DNA from: CAWBRT01 sp050015355
GTDB taxonomy: Bacteria; Acidobacteriota; Terriglobia; Terriglobales; Acidobacteriaceae
Direction: 5' to 3'
Length of the DNA: 34,680 bases
Assembly (NCBI GenBank): GCA_050015355.1
Contig: JBEKBO010000039.1
Span: 1-34,680, forward strand
Shown one piece after another: positions 32,749 through 34,680 of the stretch. Each line of letters starts with the position of its first letter. The stretch's first letter is position 1. Position numbers and translations under genes: made by a program. The notes beneath the pieces are model-generated. The model did not search any database, had not been told where the DNA came from, and was given only the letters and a program-made list of their open reading frames with translations.

Positions 32749-32937
32749 TTACTGTTGCGGCTTGCAAAGAGCGTCCAGCAGTAAGTAGATGGAAACGGCG
32801 CCGGGATCCGGATGCCCTAGGCTTCGCTGCCCTACGTAATAAGCCCGGCCCTTGGTTGCGACCATGCCCTTCGTGCTTTCCACGCCCGCCTTGGCCGCAG
32901 CAGTTGCGGCTTGTCCAGCTTCTTCAAAACGCACCAT
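32749..32937 (-). pseudogene. C-terminal remnant of dihydroxyacetone kinase subunit L (DhaL)
   Basis: A 62-residue minus-strand frame reads FEEAGQAATAAAKAGVESTK, then GMVATKGRAYYVGQ and RSLGHPDPGAVSIYLL to a stop at 32749. This is the C-terminal end of the DhaL/DAK phosphate-binding domain (T-x-x-M-x-A-x-x-GRA-x-Y-x-G ... G-x-x-DPGA-x-S), normally at the end of a protein of about 210 residues. The first 150 or so residues, including the nucleotide and Mg aspartates, are absent. The ATG at 32937 overlaps the RraA stop by 14 bases, so the piece may still be translated. It suggests deletion in an RraA-DhaL-type operon. Confidence 0.68.
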
Positions 32938-33586
32938 ACTTTTTGTATGCGTCCTTGATGGAAACACCCTGACGTAGCTCGCGGCGCATGCCGCTTTCCC
33001 GGGCGTAGACATCTTCAGCCTCGACCAGAATCTCCATAATCACATCCGCGGGAATAATGACCACTCCGTCGGCGTCGCCAAACACCAAGTCGCCGGGATT
33101 GACCACGGTATCTATAATCCTAATCGGAGTCTGCCACTGCATGATGTTCCACCTGCCTATTGAACTGCCTGCGCATCTAAAACGGGCAAATACGGGGAAC
33201 TGCATGGCATTAATGAAATCAAGATCGCGCACCCCACCGTCCAGTACGGCTCCCATGCACCCTCGCTCGCGTGCGGCCGTAGACATAATTTCGCCCCAGT
33301 GAGCCGACGCTTTATGACCGCCACACGCCCAGACGGAGATCGTGTAGGGGGTAATGCTGTCAAGCATTGCCAGCCTTTTTTCGGTGTCATCATCACTGGT
33401 GTTGGCGCAAGGATATCCCTGCCCTGTGAAAGCGACTCCGCAAACACGTCGAACATCGGTCATAGGGGTTATGAAGTATGGAAGAACCTGATTGCGAAAC
33501 CCTCTTTTGTCGAGCATGTCGGCAATCGCACCGGAATAAAGCTTGTTAAATCGCGCACAAACATCCTTCAGGGTAGCCTGATCCAT
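32924..33586 (-). CDS. RraA-family aldolase/decarboxylase-like protein
   Basis: A 220-residue RraA-fold protein with the complete signature: AHWGEIMSTAARERGCMG, the Arg-Asp motif in DGGVRDLDF, and NPGDLVFGDADGVVIIP. The family supplies pyruvate-releasing class II aldolases or oxaloacetate decarboxylases; the RNase E regulator role is specific to gamma-proteobacteria. It differs clearly from the copy at 11501-12178, especially after the RD motif (FARFRCAGSSIG against SMGTCPMDKPKG). GAGG lies ten bases before the ATG. It follows the right-edge dehydrogenase by 177 bases on the same strand and is followed by the DhaL remnant, hinting at a former sugar or polyol catabolic operon. Confidence 0.88.
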   Translation of the reverse strand: MDQATLKDVCARFNKLYSGAIADMLDKRGFRNQVLPYFITPMTDVRRVCGVAFTGQGYPCANTSDDDTEKRLAMLDSITPYTISVWACGGHKASAHWGEIMSTAARERGCMGAVLDGGVRDLDFINAMQFPVFARFRCAGSSIGRWNIMQWQTPIRIIDTVVNPGDLVFGDADGVVIIPADVIMEILVEAEDVYARESGMRRELRQGVSIKDAYKKYGAF

Positions 33587-33763
33587 ACGTTTATCCTCGT
33601 CTTGTTTGCACCCGCATGACTAAGCAGTTCATCTGTCAATACCCGAACTGAAACGTGAGTGCTCTAACTCCGATATTGTGCGCATTTACCAGCTCGGAAC
33701 GAACCGAAAGTCTCTTAAGTCCCAAATGCTTTTGTAAGTTCTGGATTCTCCTTCTTCTCGGCT

Positions 33764-34680
33764 CTACTGCGAAACCGGGGTTAACACCGGCTTGCCTTCA
33801 AAGTGGGCTTCCAGGTTGGCGAAGGTGAGATTAGCCATCGCGTGCCGCGTCTGAACCGTTCCGCTGGCCATGTGAGGGGTCAGCACCACGTTTTCCATTG
33901 CCAATAACTCCGCGGGAACGTTCGGTTCGTCAGCATATACGTCGATTGCAGCGCCTCGAATCGTGTGGTTTTTCAAAGCCTCAACCAGCGCGGGCTCATC
34001 GACCAGCGAACCGCGAGCGATGTTGATCAGAGATCCTTCCGGGCCGAGCGCTTTCAAGACTTCAGCATTCACCAGGTTGCGCGTCGTGGGTCCTCCAAAA
34101 GCTGCGACAACCAGGAAATCAGAGTTACCGGCAAGTTCCAACAGCGTAGGGTAAAACCGGTAGGGCACATTTGGTTTCTCTCTCAGGTCGGTATAAGCGA
34201 TGGACATGCCGAATCCTTCGGCCCGACGGGCAACAGCGTTTCCGATTCGTCCCAGCCCGATGATGCCTAGCCGGCTGCCGCTTACCTTGCGGGCAAGGTG
34301 GAAAGCGCCGTTTTGCCACTGGCCGCCGCGAAGGAATCGCTCGGCGGCAGAAATCTCGCGGGAAACACTCAGGATAAGGCCCAGGCACAGGTCCGCGACA
34401 TCGTCCGTCAACACATCCGGCGTGTTGGTGACCACGACACCGCGCTTGTGGGCGGCCTGAATGTCGATTCCGTCGTAGCCGACGCCAAACACCGAAATGA
34501 TCTCCAGTGCCGGAAGCTGCGCGATGAATTCACCGGCAACGGTCGATGTTCCCAGGGCCACTAGTACCCCGACCGCTTGATTGTGTAATGAAGTTTGTGT
34601 CGGGCCTGCTTGCGGGTGAACTTCCAGTCGATAGCAACGCGGGTGTGATTCATGCGGCGATTCCAAGCCCGGGTTTGTTT
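33764..34680 (-). CDS. 2-hydroxyacid dehydrogenase, hydroxypyruvate/glyoxylate reductase-like (5' end at or past the right edge)
   Basis: A D-isomer 2-hydroxyacid dehydrogenase. The reading frame is open to the window edge; a TTG at 34666 gives 300 residues, but homologues usually have about 15-20 more residues before this region, so the true start is probably outside. The nucleotide motif GLGRIG, catalytic arginine in NIARGSLVDE, glutamate in ADEP and histidine in TPHMASGT are all present. FGVGYDGIDI and TNTPDVLTDDVADL are typical of hydroxypyruvate and glyoxylate reductases, which reduce these acids with NAD(P)H. Context with RraA and DhaL pieces favours sugar-acid or hydroxypyruvate metabolism. 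Confidence 0.82.
   Translation of the reverse strand, partial: TNPGLESPHESHPRCYRLEVHPQAGPTQTSLHNQAVGVLVALGTSTVAGEFIAQLPALEIISVFGVGYDGIDIQAAHKRGVVVTNTPDVLTDDVADLCLGLILSVSREISAAERFLRGGQWQNGAFHLARKVSGSRLGIIGLGRIGNAVARRAEGFGMSIAYTDLREKPNVPYRFYPTLLELAGNSDFLVVAAFGGPTTRNLVNAEVLKALGPEGSLINIARGSLVDEPALVEALKNHTIRGAAIDVYADEPNVPAELLAMENVVLTPHMASGTVQTRHAMANLTFANLEAHFEGKPVLTPVSQ

Noticed and set aside
1..34680. CRISPR arrays, tRNA or rRNA genes, insertion sequences, prophage
   Set aside because: No spaced repeats, cloverleaf-like sequences, transposase motifs or phage proteins were seen on either strand.

Overview
The window is a dense catabolic region, probably from a soil or sediment bacterium. I infer an acidobacterium (Terriglobia/Bryobacterales-like): GC is fairly high, DapA-, RraA- and Ldh-type genes sit beside many MFS anion:cation symporters, there is a small secreted GCVEAG...CMQG protein, and one intergenic repeat is built on GGGCTAAAGCCC. 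The lineage rests on recall, not a search. No rRNA, tRNA, CRISPR array, transposase or phage gene was seen.

Layout. Left edge: the 5' end of an unrecognised minus-strand gene, divergent from a plus-strand run with a near-consensus promoter: DapA-like lyase/dehydratase, MFS, TPP-dependent enzyme, MFS, LigI-like amidohydrolase (304-6834). This meets, at a hairpin, a minus-strand run (14074 to 6913): HpcH/HpaI aldolase, 2-hydroxyacid dehydrogenase, RraA-type aldolase, MFS, Ldh2-type dehydrogenase, metallo-beta-lactamase-fold hydrolase and a second LigI-like amidohydrolase with a Tat signal. At 14411-14749 lies a small secreted protein. From 18152 to 14774 run a LysR regulator, an exported four-domain rhodanese protein and a MaoC-like protein. 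At 18.2-18.95 kb are a small ORF and an aldo/keto reductase scrap. A second minus-strand run (27906 to 18968) holds an FAH-family hydrolase, a CocE-type hydrolase, two MFS transporters, an isocitrate lyase/PEP mutase-family lyase and an Aquifex-type aconitase. A plus-strand trio (28558-32722) holds a GntP-like permease, a HyuA-type ATPase without HyuB, and a small HExxH protein. The right end has, on the minus strand, a 2-hydroxyacid dehydrogenase running off the edge, a second RraA protein and a truncated DhaL tail.

How it may work. The enzymes (esterase, lactonases, FAH hydrolase, retro-aldolases, oxo-acid lyases, hydroxyacid dehydrogenases, aconitase and isocitrate-lyase types) fit import and breakdown of hydroxy-, oxo- or tricarboxylic acids, as in lower aromatic or sugar-acid pathways, to pyruvate, glyoxylate or TCA acids. 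No ring-cleavage dioxygenase is present, so aromatic breakdown would need genes elsewhere. Substrates cannot be read from the sequence. The least explained parts are the permease/HyuA/HExxH trio, the rhodanese protein with one catalytic cysteine in four domains, and the possible leader hairpin over the CocE ribosome-binding site.
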